A stretch of DNA of 64,000 bases from Myxococcus xanthus (GTDB taxonomy: Bacteria; Myxococcota; Myxococcia; Myxococcales; Myxococcaceae). Below are positions 49,421 to 59,050 of the stretch, one piece after another (the first letter of the stretch is position 1; each line of letters starts with the position of its first letter). The stretch lies in the NCBI RefSeq assembly GCF_006402735.1, contig NZ_CP017174.1:5707001-5771000 (forward strand). Reading direction: 5' to 3'. The notes under the pieces are model-generated. The model ran no database searches, was not told where the DNA came from, and worked only from the letters and a program-made list of their open reading frames with translations. Both the position numbers and the translations under genes were made by a program.

Positions 49421-51746
49421 CCGTGCTCCGAATCGCGCGGTGAATGACGGGCATCCGCTTGAAGAGCGTGTTCGCGCGGTCCACGAGCACGTAACGAAGC
49501 GGAGGCGCCTCCCCGGGACTCGCCCCCCCCGTCTCCCCGCTGGTGGGAACGGGTTTGCCCGCGACGGCCTGCTTGAGCAAGGGGTGCACGAGGGGCAGGC
49601 GCTTCAAGGCCGCGTTCATCAAGTCCACCACGTCGTAGCGCAGCGGGCGCACGGCCTCGGCCAGCGATTGGGCGGACTCCAGGGCCGCGGACGCCGCGGA
49701 GGACGGCCGACGCTCCTGCGTGTCGAGCGCGCCATATGGGTCGACCATGGCCTCGCGGGAGTGCGCGAGCAGGGCGAAGAGCCGCGTCGACGGGTGCAGT
49801 GGCGCGGGCACGCCTTCGAAGAGCCGCACCAGCCAGCGGAAGTGCTGGCGCTGCTGGGACGCGGACGGGGTGATGGCATGCCCCCGCCGCGAGAAGAAGT
49901 GGACCTGGTTCGTCACCAGGAAGCGGTGTCCCCCCTGCGCGAGCCGCAGGAAGAAATCCCAGTCCGCATAGCCGGACAGGGTTTCATTGTAGGCATGCTG
50001 CTCCAGGACGGTTCGGCGCAGCAGCGCCGTGGGCGCGGAGACCTGGTTCGCGGCCAGCGCGTACGTCGGACAATCCCCCAGGTACGTCATGAACCCCTTG
50101 AACTGGCGGTTGGCCAACTCTTCGCTGGAGTGGAAGCGGCCCCCGGTGGGAACAACCCCTGAGAACTCCTGTCGCGCTTCCAGCGCGGAGACGGCGTGTT
50201 GGATGAAGTCCGGGGACAGGCTGTCGTCCGACTCCAGGAACACGACGTATGCCCCGCGTGCGGCTCGGACACCCAGGTTACGAGCCCCCGCGAACCCGCG
50301 GCGGACCGGGGAGCGGACGACACGAAGCCCCTCCCCTTCAGCCGCGGACCGCTCCAGGCGCTGCAGGACCTGCATGTCGAAGGCGCTCGTGGACCCATCA
50401 TCCACGACGACGACTTCCACTTCCGGGTACGTGCTGGCGGCGACACCTTGCAGCGCGATGGTCAGGAAGATGCCCTGGTCCTGATTGATGATGACCACGC
50501 TGACCAGCGGCGGCTGAGGGCTTCGTGTGGGCGGCGCCTCCCGCACGTGGCGCTCCCAATAGGGACGGTCCACCGTCCAGCGGACGGGGGCCAGCTCCGG
50601 TCCTTCCAACGCCTTGCGCATGGCCACCACCAGCGCGTCCAGGCTGCCGTCATACTTGTGGCAGTGGACCCCGTCGACGAAGGGGCTGTCGTCACCGAAG
50701 GCCAGGCAGGCCGAGTTGAGCACCAGCCGGGTGCCCGCGACGGAAGCCTCGTAGGCCGTGAGATTCAGCGACTCATAGCTGGAGGTGATGACCACCACCC
50801 CCGCGCGCATGTGGGCTTCACGGTCAGGACCTGGCTTGATGAAGACGAAGCGGTCCGTCAGGTCCGACGGGATGAGCGCCTTGACCTCGGCGAGGAAATC
50901 CGAATCGAAGGCATGGCACGCCAGGATGGCCTTGCCCTGGTACTCCGGCCACGTGCGCATCAACAGCACGGCACCCCGGACGAAGACATCCGGCTGCTTG
51001 AAGTGCTGGATCTTGGTGACGAACACCAGGTTGCGCTGGGCCGCGGGAACGTCGAACGGCCGGGACGGCTCCGCCGGAGACTCCATGACCACCGGGGGAA
51101 ACTCCACCCGCACCTTGCGCATCCACGCGTCATCGAAGCCGTAGAAACGCCGGTTGAACTCGGCAATGCAGGGCAGATGCCCCACCACGAGGTCCGCATC
51201 GAGCAAGGACTTCCGCTCGATTTCGTAACGCCCCAGGTTCTCGACCTCGAGCGTGTTGGGCTCGTGGTGCATGAGGGTGCCGTAGCTCGAGTGCAGCCGC
51301 ACCGAGAGGGTGGTCTGCGTGAAAGCCAGCCCCAGGTGCTTCTCCTGCAGCGCGGCGAAGGCCCAGCCGCGGAAATCCGCGAACTCGATGACGTCGAAGC
51401 GCAAGCCCTCCGCTTCGCGCGCCTTCAGATAGCGCATCACCTCCAACGACTCACCGTGCCAACGAGAATCCCGAAAGGCTTCCGTGGGCGGATAGAAGCC
51501 ATGCGCATCCGCGGTGGTCTGTTGTGGCTCGCGGAAGTCGCACAGATGCGCCTTCACCCGTCCCCCGAAGAAGAGCTCCACCTGGGCCGTCTGCACGGAA
51601 ACGGTGGGCGGGAACAGGACATGGAACTCCACGTTCGCGCCGTGGCGCTGCGAGTCCATGATGAGGTTGTGCGCGACGCGGCCAATGCCCCCTGGGGTGA
51701 AGGGGTAGAGCTCATCGGTAACGAGGCAGACGCGGGTCATGCTCAT
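49404..51746 (-). CDS. Two-domain glycosyltransferase (GT4-GT2)
   Basis: 780 residues. The start ATG 51746 overlaps the stop of the upstream methyltransferase-GT as ATGA, so translation is coupled. It opens with RVCLVTDELYPFTPGGIGRV, the GT4 acceptor-side loop, followed by NLVFVTKIQHFKQPDVFVRG and VITSSYESLNLTAYEASVAG (to about 385). From about 412 a GT2 domain: VSVVIINQDQGIFL, VVDDGSTSAF, LESDDSLSP. It has the same two-domain order as the protein at 43586, so the two are probably paralogues. Likely adds sugars to the O-antigen in the cytoplasm. Confidence 0.88.
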   Translation of the reverse strand: MSMTRVCLVTDELYPFTPGGIGRVAHNLIMDSQRHGANVEFHVLFPPTVSVQTAQVELFFGGRVKAHLCDFREPQQTTADAHGFYPPTEAFRDSRWHGESLEVMRYLKAREAEGLRFDVIEFADFRGWAFAALQEKHLGLAFTQTTLSVRLHSSYGTLMHHEPNTLEVENLGRYEIERKSLLDADLVVGHLPCIAEFNRRFYGFDDAWMRKVRVEFPPVVMESPAEPSRPFDVPAAQRNLVFVTKIQHFKQPDVFVRGAVLLMRTWPEYQGKAILACHAFDSDFLAEVKALIPSDLTDRFVFIKPGPDREAHMRAGVVVITSSYESLNLTAYEASVAGTRLVLNSACLAFGDDSPFVDGVHCHKYDGSLDALVVAMRKALEGPELAPVRWTVDRPYWERHVREAPPTRSPQPPLVSVVIINQDQGIFLTIALQGVAASTYPEVEVVVVDDGSTSAFDMQVLQRLERSAAEGEGLRVVRSPVRRGFAGARNLGVRAARGAYVVFLESDDSLSPDFIQHAVSALEARQEFSGVVPTGGRFHSSEELANRQFKGFMTYLGDCPTYALAANQVSAPTALLRRTVLEQHAYNETLSGYADWDFFLRLAQGGHRFLVTNQVHFFSRRGHAITPSASQQRQHFRWLVRLFEGVPAPLHPSTRLFALLAHSREAMVDPYGALDTQERRPSSAASAALESAQSLAEAVRPLRYDVVDLMNAALKRLPLVHPLLKQAVAGKPVPTSGETGGASPGEAPPLRYVLVDRANTLFKRMPVIHRAIRSTVSRLT

Positions 51747-53797
51747 GGCTGTGCGAACTCAAGATAGTGGTTGATCGCCTGGGCACAGAGCGTCTGGGTG
51801 TAGTCCTCCAGCATCTGCGCGTACTCCTCCGGCGAACGCTCCCGGAGGCCGACGACCCGCTCCAGCGCCGAGCGAATCTGTCCGAGCGAGCCGGTGCCCG
51901 CGACCTGAACCAATCGCTGAAAGGGGTGTTCATCCAGAGCCCCCAGGGTCAGCGGCCCTGTCAGGCACGCCACACCGTGAGTCAGTCCCTCCAGGGCGGT
52001 CATCGGCTGGCACTCGGCGAGCGTCACATTGAGGACGACGTCCGTCTCCCGGATGAGGTTGAACAGCTCCGAACGGTTCAATGGCCCCACGTTGATGACG
52101 GAAGCATTGAGGGGCAGCTCCGGGCGGGCCGAGAAAGGACTGGTGACGAAGACGCGCTCCATCCCCGGCAGTGACGCGGCGACGAAGACGTTGGAATAGA
52201 AGTTCTTCCACCAGTTGTTGGGCGTGGGAACGAAGGCGGCCCGCGTCGGCGAAGCGCGGTGACGTTGGTCCGCCGGTGCGACCCGAGGAGGAAGGTTGAG
52301 CAGGACCTTCTGGAAGAGCAGCGGCGACATCAAGTGCATCTCTGGCTTGACGCAAGCCACGGCATCAAGAAGCCCCTGCTCCCGGAGCGCCAGCAAGCGG
52401 CTGAAGGTCTCCAATTCGAAGTCGAAGTGGAACTGGGCGGTGGAGCCGTGCCACACACAGCACAGCTTGAGCGTGCTGCCGAACACGCGGCGAAGCATGT
52501 GCATGACCTCCAGGGCATTGGGCGAAAACCCCTGGAAGATGATGGACCGTGCGCCCAGCCGCTCACACGTCTCGGCGATGCGCTGGTGGTCCGCCGCCGT
52601 CAACGCGCGATTCGCGGTGATGCCAATCTTGTGTCCCGGCGCGTAGCCAGACGCAGCACGGATGCCGTACCACTCCTGGTGGAAGAGATGCACCACCCGG
52701 GAGAGCCGCGGGTCGACATGAGCCCACGTCGTATCCAGTGGGGCATCGACCACGACGGCCTCCGCCACGGTGTCATGCCCATAACGCGGCGCAGGCGTGT
52801 CGACCGGCGCCCGAGCAGTCACCACCGGCTCGGCGCGCAGGCGGACCAGCTCATCCGAAAGCGACAACAAGCGCTGCCGCCGCTCCGACCGCTTCAGTTC
52901 GACCGTCAGGCGCTCCGTCAGCTCGGAAACCTGCATCCCCGTCAGGCCGTTCCCCGCCTGGAGCACCTCGCCCGCGTGCTCCGTCCACGCCCGCAGCCGG
53001 GGCAGGGACTGGACGTTCAGCGACTCCAGCGTCACCTCCCGGCGCTCGTCCCGGGGCTGCTCGACGGACTGGAGCTGGAAGAAGCGGCGCCCTTGGGACG
53101 CGTTGCGCTTGAAGACGTAGACGTCATGCGTGGCCAGGAGGCCACCGCCATGATGCATGTCCCAGCCAGCGGGCGTCAGTTCCGCGTACGGGTGCAGCCA
53201 GCATCCCTGGTGCCAGGCGTTCTCCCAGACACCGAAGGGAACAAGCTGGTTTTCGACCAGGCACAGCAATCCGCCGGGACGCACGAGCTTGCCCAGCGAC
53301 TCCATCAGGCCAGGCAGGCGCTCCGGCGGGTTGTGGATGAGGACGGACACGGTGAACACCACGTCGAACGTCCTGTCCCCCACCGCCGCCAGGGCATCCG
53401 GCCCACAGAAGAGCCGCTCATCCACAGGCTCCAGCCCCACGGGCGGCGCTTGCCGCAGGGGCTCCATCATCGCCTCGGAGAAGTCGTAGCCGTGGTAGCG
53501 AACGCCTTCGAGGGAAGCCAGATAGGCGGCATGCCGCCCGAAGCCGCAGCCAAACTCCAGGACGTCCAGCGGCCTCTCCAGCGCGCGTTGCTCGGTCTGC
53601 ATCAGCTTCGTGAGCAGCGCCTCTTGTTGGCCATACCCGGGGTTGCCCGCGTCCTGACGCGTGCGGATCATCTCCCGGTAGGTGTAGCCGCTCGTGGCCT
53701 TCCAATACTGGCTGCTTGCCGCTTCTTCCGGCTGCGACTGCCGCGGGGCGCTCGGCTCCGGCGACAACGCGATGTGAAGATGGGTGTCATCCCGCAT
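51743..53797 (-). CDS. SAM methyltransferase fused to a GT4-like glycosyltransferase
   Basis: 684 residues from ATG 53797, with AGGAA 8 bases before. Residues about 60-250 are a class I methyltransferase: DVLEFGCGFGRHAAYL (SAM-binding), VVFTVSVLIHNPP and LVRPGGLLCLVENQ. A charged coiled-coil (LTERLTVELKRSERRQRLLS) links to a C-terminal GT-B-like half (about 390-684) with GHKIGITANRALT, CCVWHGSTAQF and VVLNVTLAECQPMTALEG, the E-x7-E-type donor region. Methylation can cap or mark O-antigen chain ends, so this protein could both extend and terminate the chain; that is inference. Confidence 0.82.
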   Translation of the reverse strand: MRDDTHLHIALSPEPSAPRQSQPEEAASSQYWKATSGYTYREMIRTRQDAGNPGYGQQEALLTKLMQTEQRALERPLDVLEFGCGFGRHAAYLASLEGVRYHGYDFSEAMMEPLRQAPPVGLEPVDERLFCGPDALAAVGDRTFDVVFTVSVLIHNPPERLPGLMESLGKLVRPGGLLCLVENQLVPFGVWENAWHQGCWLHPYAELTPAGWDMHHGGGLLATHDVYVFKRNASQGRRFFQLQSVEQPRDERREVTLESLNVQSLPRLRAWTEHAGEVLQAGNGLTGMQVSELTERLTVELKRSERRQRLLSLSDELVRLRAEPVVTARAPVDTPAPRYGHDTVAEAVVVDAPLDTTWAHVDPRLSRVVHLFHQEWYGIRAASGYAPGHKIGITANRALTAADHQRIAETCERLGARSIIFQGFSPNALEVMHMLRRVFGSTLKLCCVWHGSTAQFHFDFELETFSRLLALREQGLLDAVACVKPEMHLMSPLLFQKVLLNLPPRVAPADQRHRASPTRAAFVPTPNNWWKNFYSNVFVAASLPGMERVFVTSPFSARPELPLNASVINVGPLNRSELFNLIRETDVVLNVTLAECQPMTALEGLTHGVACLTGPLTLGALDEHPFQRLVQVAGTGSLGQIRSALERVVGLRERSPEEYAQMLEDYTQTLCAQAINHYLEFAQP

Positions 53798-53859
53798 GGT
53801 GAAGATTCCTTCTGCCGCGGCCCCCCTGGGCCAATGTTCAACCGCCAGCGACCCTGTGT

Positions 53860-56800
53860 TCAGCTGGCGTGTTCCAAGGATGAAGCCCGGTCGTCCAGCG
53901 TCGCCGCTGGGTGCGCACCTGTGTTCAGCAAGCCCTTCATGACCCGGTCTACCTCGGCCTCCCACGACGTCCGGCTGACCCGCTCCGCGGCATTCGCACC
54001 GAGCCGAGCCCGGAGCGCGCCGTTGGAGACGGCGTCGCGAAGCCGGGCCAGTACGCCACTCGGGGTCGGCTCGGCAAGCAGGCAGTTGTCACCATGCGTC
54101 AGCAACCACCGATTGGTGGGATTGTCGTTCGTGACGACCGTGACACCGCAAGCCATCATCTCCAGCGGCAGATACGACGGATGCCGGGTGAACATGAAAC
54201 ACAACCCGACATCACACTCGCGGTAGAGCGCCCCCGTCCGTTCCGCCGGCAACATTCCCAGATTGGTGACAAGCCCCCTGACGCCGTAGGCCTCGGGGTC
54301 CCACTCCGCGCCCGCCGCGAGCACCTCGACGGCGGGGCCCAGCTCCCGCTTGAGCTGCGCCAACGCGGCCAACCCCAGCTCGAAGCCGTTGCGCTCATTG
54401 CCCGGGCGTCCGTAGAAGAACACACGCACAGGCCCCTGGCGCGGTGGCCGGCGCGGATGAAACAAGGTCCCATCCACGGCGGGCTCGAACCAGGCGCCCT
54501 CCATCCCATGCAGGCCCACGACGTGTTCGTAGAGCCCGGGTGTGTTGAAGATGCCGTAGAAGCCCAGGCCATACGTCTGCTCGGCCAGCGCGGAGGGGGT
54601 GCCCGCCGCATGGAACAGCGGTTCGTAATCCTGGACGAAGTAGCCGCGAACGCCCGCCCGCGGGTGGTGCAGCACGCGATAGGCGGAGGTCCACGCGGTG
54701 GCCAGCGCCAGATCGCATGCGGGCAGTAGCGCCACGTCCTCTGGCCGGCGCAGCACGCGCACCGCCCCGACCGCGCCCGGGCAGATGGCCGCCACGCGGG
54801 CCTCGATGTCTCCGGGCCTCACGTTCGGCTGGTCGTAGATGACGAAGTCGCTGCGCACGCCGTGGCGGCGCTGCATCAGGTCCGCGAAGCGGAAGATGGT
54901 GTGGATGCCCGCGTAGACATGGCCGAAGGCGGGAACGAACCAGGTTGCCGTCTCCACTCGCCCCTTCGCGCGCAGCGCCGCCAGCGCCGCCGGCGCCGAC
55001 TCGCGCGAGGTCTGGGCCTGTTCGGGCGTGAAGTCCCAGGCCTCCAGGTGCTCGATGAGGTGCCGCTGCGCCCGCGCACGCTGCTCGCCCCGGACATCCC
55101 GCGCGCTCGGAACGTCGCGCCCCAGCGTCCGGACCGCCAGTTGCTCGCCATCCTCCGGATGTCGGCGGAGGCCGCAGTCCGTGGCCGTCAGCGTGAGGTG
55201 CGGGTTGTAGTAGGGGTCGCCCTTCGGCCCCAGCCACGGCCGGTAAGCAGCGTAAGACAGCCAGTAGTCCGCTTCGGGAATGGCATCCGCACGCCGGCTG
55301 GCCGACTCATGATGAATGAGCCGCGTCTGCGCCGTGCACACCACGCGGAGGCCCTTGGCGTTCAGCCGCAGGCCCAGCTCCACGTCACTGCCACACACCT
55401 GGAAACGCTCGTCGAAGCCCCCCAGCGCCTGGAAGACCTCGCGGCGGAGGATGACGCATGCGCTGGTGACGGACAGCCAGTTCCGCGTCCACTCGGTGTG
55501 CCCGAACGGAGTGGAGATGGGCCCCTCTGGCAGCCGCCAGAAAGGGTGTCCCGCGAAGCCCGTCATCCCCACCACGACGCCCGCATGCTGCACGGTGCCC
55601 TCGGGGAAGAGCAGCTTGCACCCCACCGCGCCCACCTCGGGCCGCTGGGCCTGGGAGACCAGCTCATCCAGCCAGCAGGGGTCCACCACCTCCATGTCGT
55701 TGTTGAGGAAGAGCAGCAGCTCCCCGGAGGCCTGCTTCGCGGCCCAGTTGTTGATGGCCGGGTAGTTGAAGGGGTGGTCCCACGTCAGCTTCACCAGCCG
55801 CGGGTCCACCCATTGCTCCAGCAGCGCGAACGTCTCCGGCCGGGTGCTGTTGTTGGAGACGAGCAACACCTCGAAATGGGGGTAGCGGGTCTGCGCCAGG
55901 AGGCTGTCCACCAGCGTGCGCAGCAGGTCCGGGCGGTCCTTGAAAGGCACGATGATGGAGACCTTCGGCGTGCCCCGCACCGGATAGCGAACCCGGTACT
56001 GCATGGGCGCCGGGCTCGTCACTTCCGCGGACTCCCCCTGGCGAGCCAGGTGCTCCGACAGCGCCCGCACGCCCGCCTTCGTGGCCGCGTCCAGCCCAGC
56101 CCCCCGGCTGGCCGAAGCCGCCGACCCCTCACGTGCGTGGTACAGCGGCTCCGTGACGTGGCCAATGGACGAGGAGGCCTCGCTCAGCCGCAGCATCAGG
56201 TCAAAGCCCTGAGCGCCATCGAAGCCCTCTCGCAGACCGCCCACCTGCGCCAGCGTCTCGCGACGGACCACCAGGAAGTGACGGACGTAGTCCACGGAGC
56301 GCAACAGGTCGGGCGACCAGTCCGGCTTGAAGAACGGCGCGCAGCGGTGGCCCTGCGCGTCCAACCCGTCCTCGTCCGTGTAGAGGAGCGCGAGCTCGGG
56401 CTGCGCCAGGAACGCCAGCGCCACCTCGGCCAGGGCATGCGGTGAGAGCGTGTCCTCGGCGCCCAGGAACCCCACGAAGTCCCCACGGCACGCCGCGAGC
56501 CCCTCGTTGGTGGCCCGGGCCCTGTCCCCTTGGGACGACGCGGTGAGGACGCGAATGCGAGGCTCCTGCTCCGCCACTTCCTGGAGGATGCGCGCCAGGT
56601 GCGGCGCGGTGCTGGCGTCATCCACCAGGATCCATTCCCAGTCGGCGTACACCTGCGAGGTCACCGAGGCGAGGCACTCACGAAGGAAGGCTTCCGAGGC
56701 ATCGTGGACCGGCGTGACCAGCGAGATGAGCGGGCGCCGAGACAGCCGCGCGACGGCTTCCTGTGCCGCGGTGACACGCGCCGGCTCCCGCGCCGCGCAC

Positions 56801-57687
56801 CAGGCGGGGTAGTCCGCCAGCGACGGCGGCTGTGGCGGCGCCGTCCGTGTGCCCAGGAGGTTGGCGAGCGCGAGCACCGACTCGGCGTTGAAACGGGACT
56901 GGCGCCGCAGCACCTCGCCCCACAGCGGCTGGGTGACGCGGAGGGCGCCGGGGAGAGTCCGCCCCGCCAGCGGCTCGCGCAGCGCTTCGACGTCCGCCAC
57001 ATGGCGGCGGGCCTCGGCTTCTCCTGGAGCCTGGGCACCCGCCGCCACGCGGATGGCCTCCACCATGGCCAGGTTCCACCGGGCCTGGCCCTGAAGAACG
57101 GCCTCCAGCACGGGTCCCAACGTGTAGAGGTAGCCCCGCTTGGCGAAGCCCACCAGCGCTCCCGCCACACGGCCGCGATGCGACCCCACCACCCATCGGG
57201 TGGGCACCGCCAGCGGCTCCAGTTGAGCGACCGCCCAGGAGGACACGTCATCGCGCAGGCCCAGGGCCCGATGCACCGTCAGGTACTCCAGCACCCGCAC
57301 GAGCGCGCGGTTGAAGTTCCCCTGGGGCCGAAGCATCTCGATGTGGAAAGGCTCCAACCCGTTGACGAAGGCACGCTTGGCGGACGTCACCAGCTTGCCC
57401 CCACGCGCCCGATGCGACGCCGGGATGGAGAAGGCAGCCGGGGCCGCCAGCCTCGCGGCTTCCTGGAGCGAGGACATGCCCTGGCCGCCGTCGGGGAGCG
57501 CGCGGTGGAGGTGCTCCGTCGCCAGGCGCAGCGCGCCTTCCAGGGCGCTGCGCTCGTCGCACTGTTCGGGCGCGCACGGCTGACGCTCCTCCAGCACCTT
57601 CCGGAGGACAGCCACCATCTGCGCGAAATCCCCCGGCCCCGGCGAAGCCACGTGCCCCTGCGTCACATCAGCCCACTTCTGCCACAT
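53860..57687 (-). CDS. wbgA: Three-module O-antigen glycosyltransferase (WbgA/RfbC-like)
   Basis: 1275 residues. A helical N-terminal region (1-310) is followed by GT2 module 1 (ISLVTPVHDASEAFLRE, VDDASTAP, LYTDEDGLD), GT2 module 2 from about 575 (VSIIVPFKDRPDLLR, LVSNNSTRPE, LFLNNDMEVVDPCWLDELV) and a C-terminal GT4 module from about 915 (WFVPAFGHVYAGIHTI, VFFYGRPGNERNGFELGL, SYLPLEMMACGVTVVTNDN), which resembles rhamnosyltransferase WsaF. Size and place beside wzt/wzm match, from memory, M. xanthus WbgA (RfbC) of the sasA locus, needed for O-antigen and social motility. It could make a multi-sugar repeat on its own. Confidence 0.9.
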   Translation of the reverse strand: MWQKWADVTQGHVASPGPGDFAQMVAVLRKVLEERQPCAPEQCDERSALEGALRLATEHLHRALPDGGQGMSSLQEAARLAAPAAFSIPASHRARGGKLVTSAKRAFVNGLEPFHIEMLRPQGNFNRALVRVLEYLTVHRALGLRDDVSSWAVAQLEPLAVPTRWVVGSHRGRVAGALVGFAKRGYLYTLGPVLEAVLQGQARWNLAMVEAIRVAAGAQAPGEAEARRHVADVEALREPLAGRTLPGALRVTQPLWGEVLRRQSRFNAESVLALANLLGTRTAPPQPPSLADYPAWCAAREPARVTAAQEAVARLSRRPLISLVTPVHDASEAFLRECLASVTSQVYADWEWILVDDASTAPHLARILQEVAEQEPRIRVLTASSQGDRARATNEGLAACRGDFVGFLGAEDTLSPHALAEVALAFLAQPELALLYTDEDGLDAQGHRCAPFFKPDWSPDLLRSVDYVRHFLVVRRETLAQVGGLREGFDGAQGFDLMLRLSEASSSIGHVTEPLYHAREGSAASASRGAGLDAATKAGVRALSEHLARQGESAEVTSPAPMQYRVRYPVRGTPKVSIIVPFKDRPDLLRTLVDSLLAQTRYPHFEVLLVSNNSTRPETFALLEQWVDPRLVKLTWDHPFNYPAINNWAAKQASGELLLFLNNDMEVVDPCWLDELVSQAQRPEVGAVGCKLLFPEGTVQHAGVVVGMTGFAGHPFWRLPEGPISTPFGHTEWTRNWLSVTSACVILRREVFQALGGFDERFQVCGSDVELGLRLNAKGLRVVCTAQTRLIHHESASRRADAIPEADYWLSYAAYRPWLGPKGDPYYNPHLTLTATDCGLRRHPEDGEQLAVRTLGRDVPSARDVRGEQRARAQRHLIEHLEAWDFTPEQAQTSRESAPAALAALRAKGRVETATWFVPAFGHVYAGIHTIFRFADLMQRRHGVRSDFVIYDQPNVRPGDIEARVAAICPGAVGAVRVLRRPEDVALLPACDLALATAWTSAYRVLHHPRAGVRGYFVQDYEPLFHAAGTPSALAEQTYGLGFYGIFNTPGLYEHVVGLHGMEGAWFEPAVDGTLFHPRRPPRQGPVRVFFYGRPGNERNGFELGLAALAQLKRELGPAVEVLAAGAEWDPEAYGVRGLVTNLGMLPAERTGALYRECDVGLCFMFTRHPSYLPLEMMACGVTVVTNDNPTNRWLLTHGDNCLLAEPTPSGVLARLRDAVSNGALRARLGANAAERVSRTSWEAEVDRVMKGLLNTGAHPAATLDDRASSLEHAS

Positions 57688-57728
57688 GACTCACCCTTCC
57701 CCCTGGGTACTGGCGCGCTCCTGAACCT

Positions 57729-59042
57729 TCATCCCACCTCCACACGCGGAGGCGTGCCTGGCTCGAAGGGGACTGCCGCCTGGGAGTTGGCACCCGGCTC
57801 CATCAACCACCGGTGAGGAGGACGAAACACCCCCTCCTCCTCGGTCGCCGACACCACCCGGAACGCACAGCGCCCGGACGACTCACCGTTCGAGGCCCGA
57901 GCCGACACCACCAGGGAGTAGTCGCCCCCCAGCGCCCCCAGGCGCTCGACCACGAAACGAAGCACGCCCTGGTCCGGCATCCGAGAGAGCACCACCGCCT
58001 CTCGGCGGGCGCTCGTCTCATACAGGGTACGTCCGTCCGCGGCCTGCAGTCGCACGTGGAAGTCCACGTCCTCGCACGGCCCTTCCACGGAGAAATCCGC
58101 ACAAACCTCCAGGCCCTCCTCCGGAGACAGGACTTCCAGGGGCTCGCCCCGAGCATCCAGCAACCGCACCCGGTGGATGCGGACGGGCCCTTCGGCGGGC
58201 AGCGATGCGGAGGGGACTTGCGGCAGCGCACCGCCCCCTTCCGTGAGCGCTGGAGGCGTGAAGGCGGCGGACTGCGCCTCCGCCAGGGAAATGGCCTCAC
58301 GGTACTCGGCGGTGACCTCCGCGGGCTTTCCCACGCGCCGGACGTAACCGCCATCAATCCACGCCGCGAGGTCGCACCAGCGCTCCACCGTGCTCAAGTC
58401 GTGCGTCACCAGGACGATGGTCTTCCCCTGCCGCTTGAAGTCCATCATCTTGGCGAGGCTCTTCTTGCTGAAGTGCTCGTCACCCACGGCGAGGATCTCG
58501 TCGATGATGAGGATGTCCGGGTCCACATGCGTGGCCACCGCGAACGCCAGGCGCATGTACATGCCGCTCGAGTAGGTACGCACCGGCTCGTCGATGAACT
58601 CGCCCAGCTCACTGAAGGCGATGATTTCATCCATCCGGGCCCGAACCTCGGCGCGCGTCATCCCGAGGATGATGCCATTGATGAGGATGTTCTCCCGTCC
58701 GGAGAAGTCCGGATGAAAACCGGCGCCCAGGTCCAGCAAGGCGGAGATGCGACCGTTGATTCGCAGGTCGCCGGAGGTCGGCGTGTAGATGCCGGTGATG
58801 AGCTTGAGCAGCGTGCTCTTCCCCGAGCCGTTCCGCCCGATGATGCCCACCGTCTTCCCCATGGGGATGGTGAGGTTGATGCCGCGCAGCGCGGTGATGA
58901 GGCTGGCATCGCGCGACTGGCGCTTGCCCCGAAGCCAGCGGAGCAGCTCGGACTTGAATGTCGTGTACTCGCCCCGGATGGTCCGCTTCCGGAAGCTCTT
59001 CACGACGTCCTTCAGGATGATGGCGTCCATGGATTCAGGCAT
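57729..59042 (-). CDS. wzt: O-antigen ABC exporter, ATP-binding subunit (Wzt)
   Basis: 437 residues. The ABC ATPase occupies residues about 1-245: Walker A GRNGSGKS, signature TYSSGMYMRLAF, Walker B DILIIDEILAVGDEHF and switch His in LVTHDLS. About 190 more residues form a beta-sandwich (VRIHRVRLLDARGEPLEVL to the end), the Wzt C-terminal domain that in other systems recognises the capped end of the polysaccharide. It pairs with Wzm, encoded 8 bases upstream, to flip finished lipid-linked O-antigen across the inner membrane. The presence of the C-terminal domain suggests chain-end recognition, fitting the methyltransferase-GT nearby. Confidence 0.95.
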   Translation of the reverse strand: MPESMDAIILKDVVKSFRKRTIRGEYTTFKSELLRWLRGKRQSRDASLITALRGINLTIPMGKTVGIIGRNGSGKSTLLKLITGIYTPTSGDLRINGRISALLDLGAGFHPDFSGRENILINGIILGMTRAEVRARMDEIIAFSELGEFIDEPVRTYSSGMYMRLAFAVATHVDPDILIIDEILAVGDEHFSKKSLAKMMDFKRQGKTIVLVTHDLSTVERWCDLAAWIDGGYVRRVGKPAEVTAEYREAISLAEAQSAAFTPPALTEGGGALPQVPSASLPAEGPVRIHRVRLLDARGEPLEVLSPEEGLEVCADFSVEGPCEDVDFHVRLQAADGRTLYETSARREAVVLSRMPDQGVLRFVVERLGALGGDYSLVVSARASNGESSGRCAFRVVSATEEEGVFRPPHRWLMEPGANSQAAVPFEPGTPPRVEVG

Positions 59043-59050
59043 GCCGACGC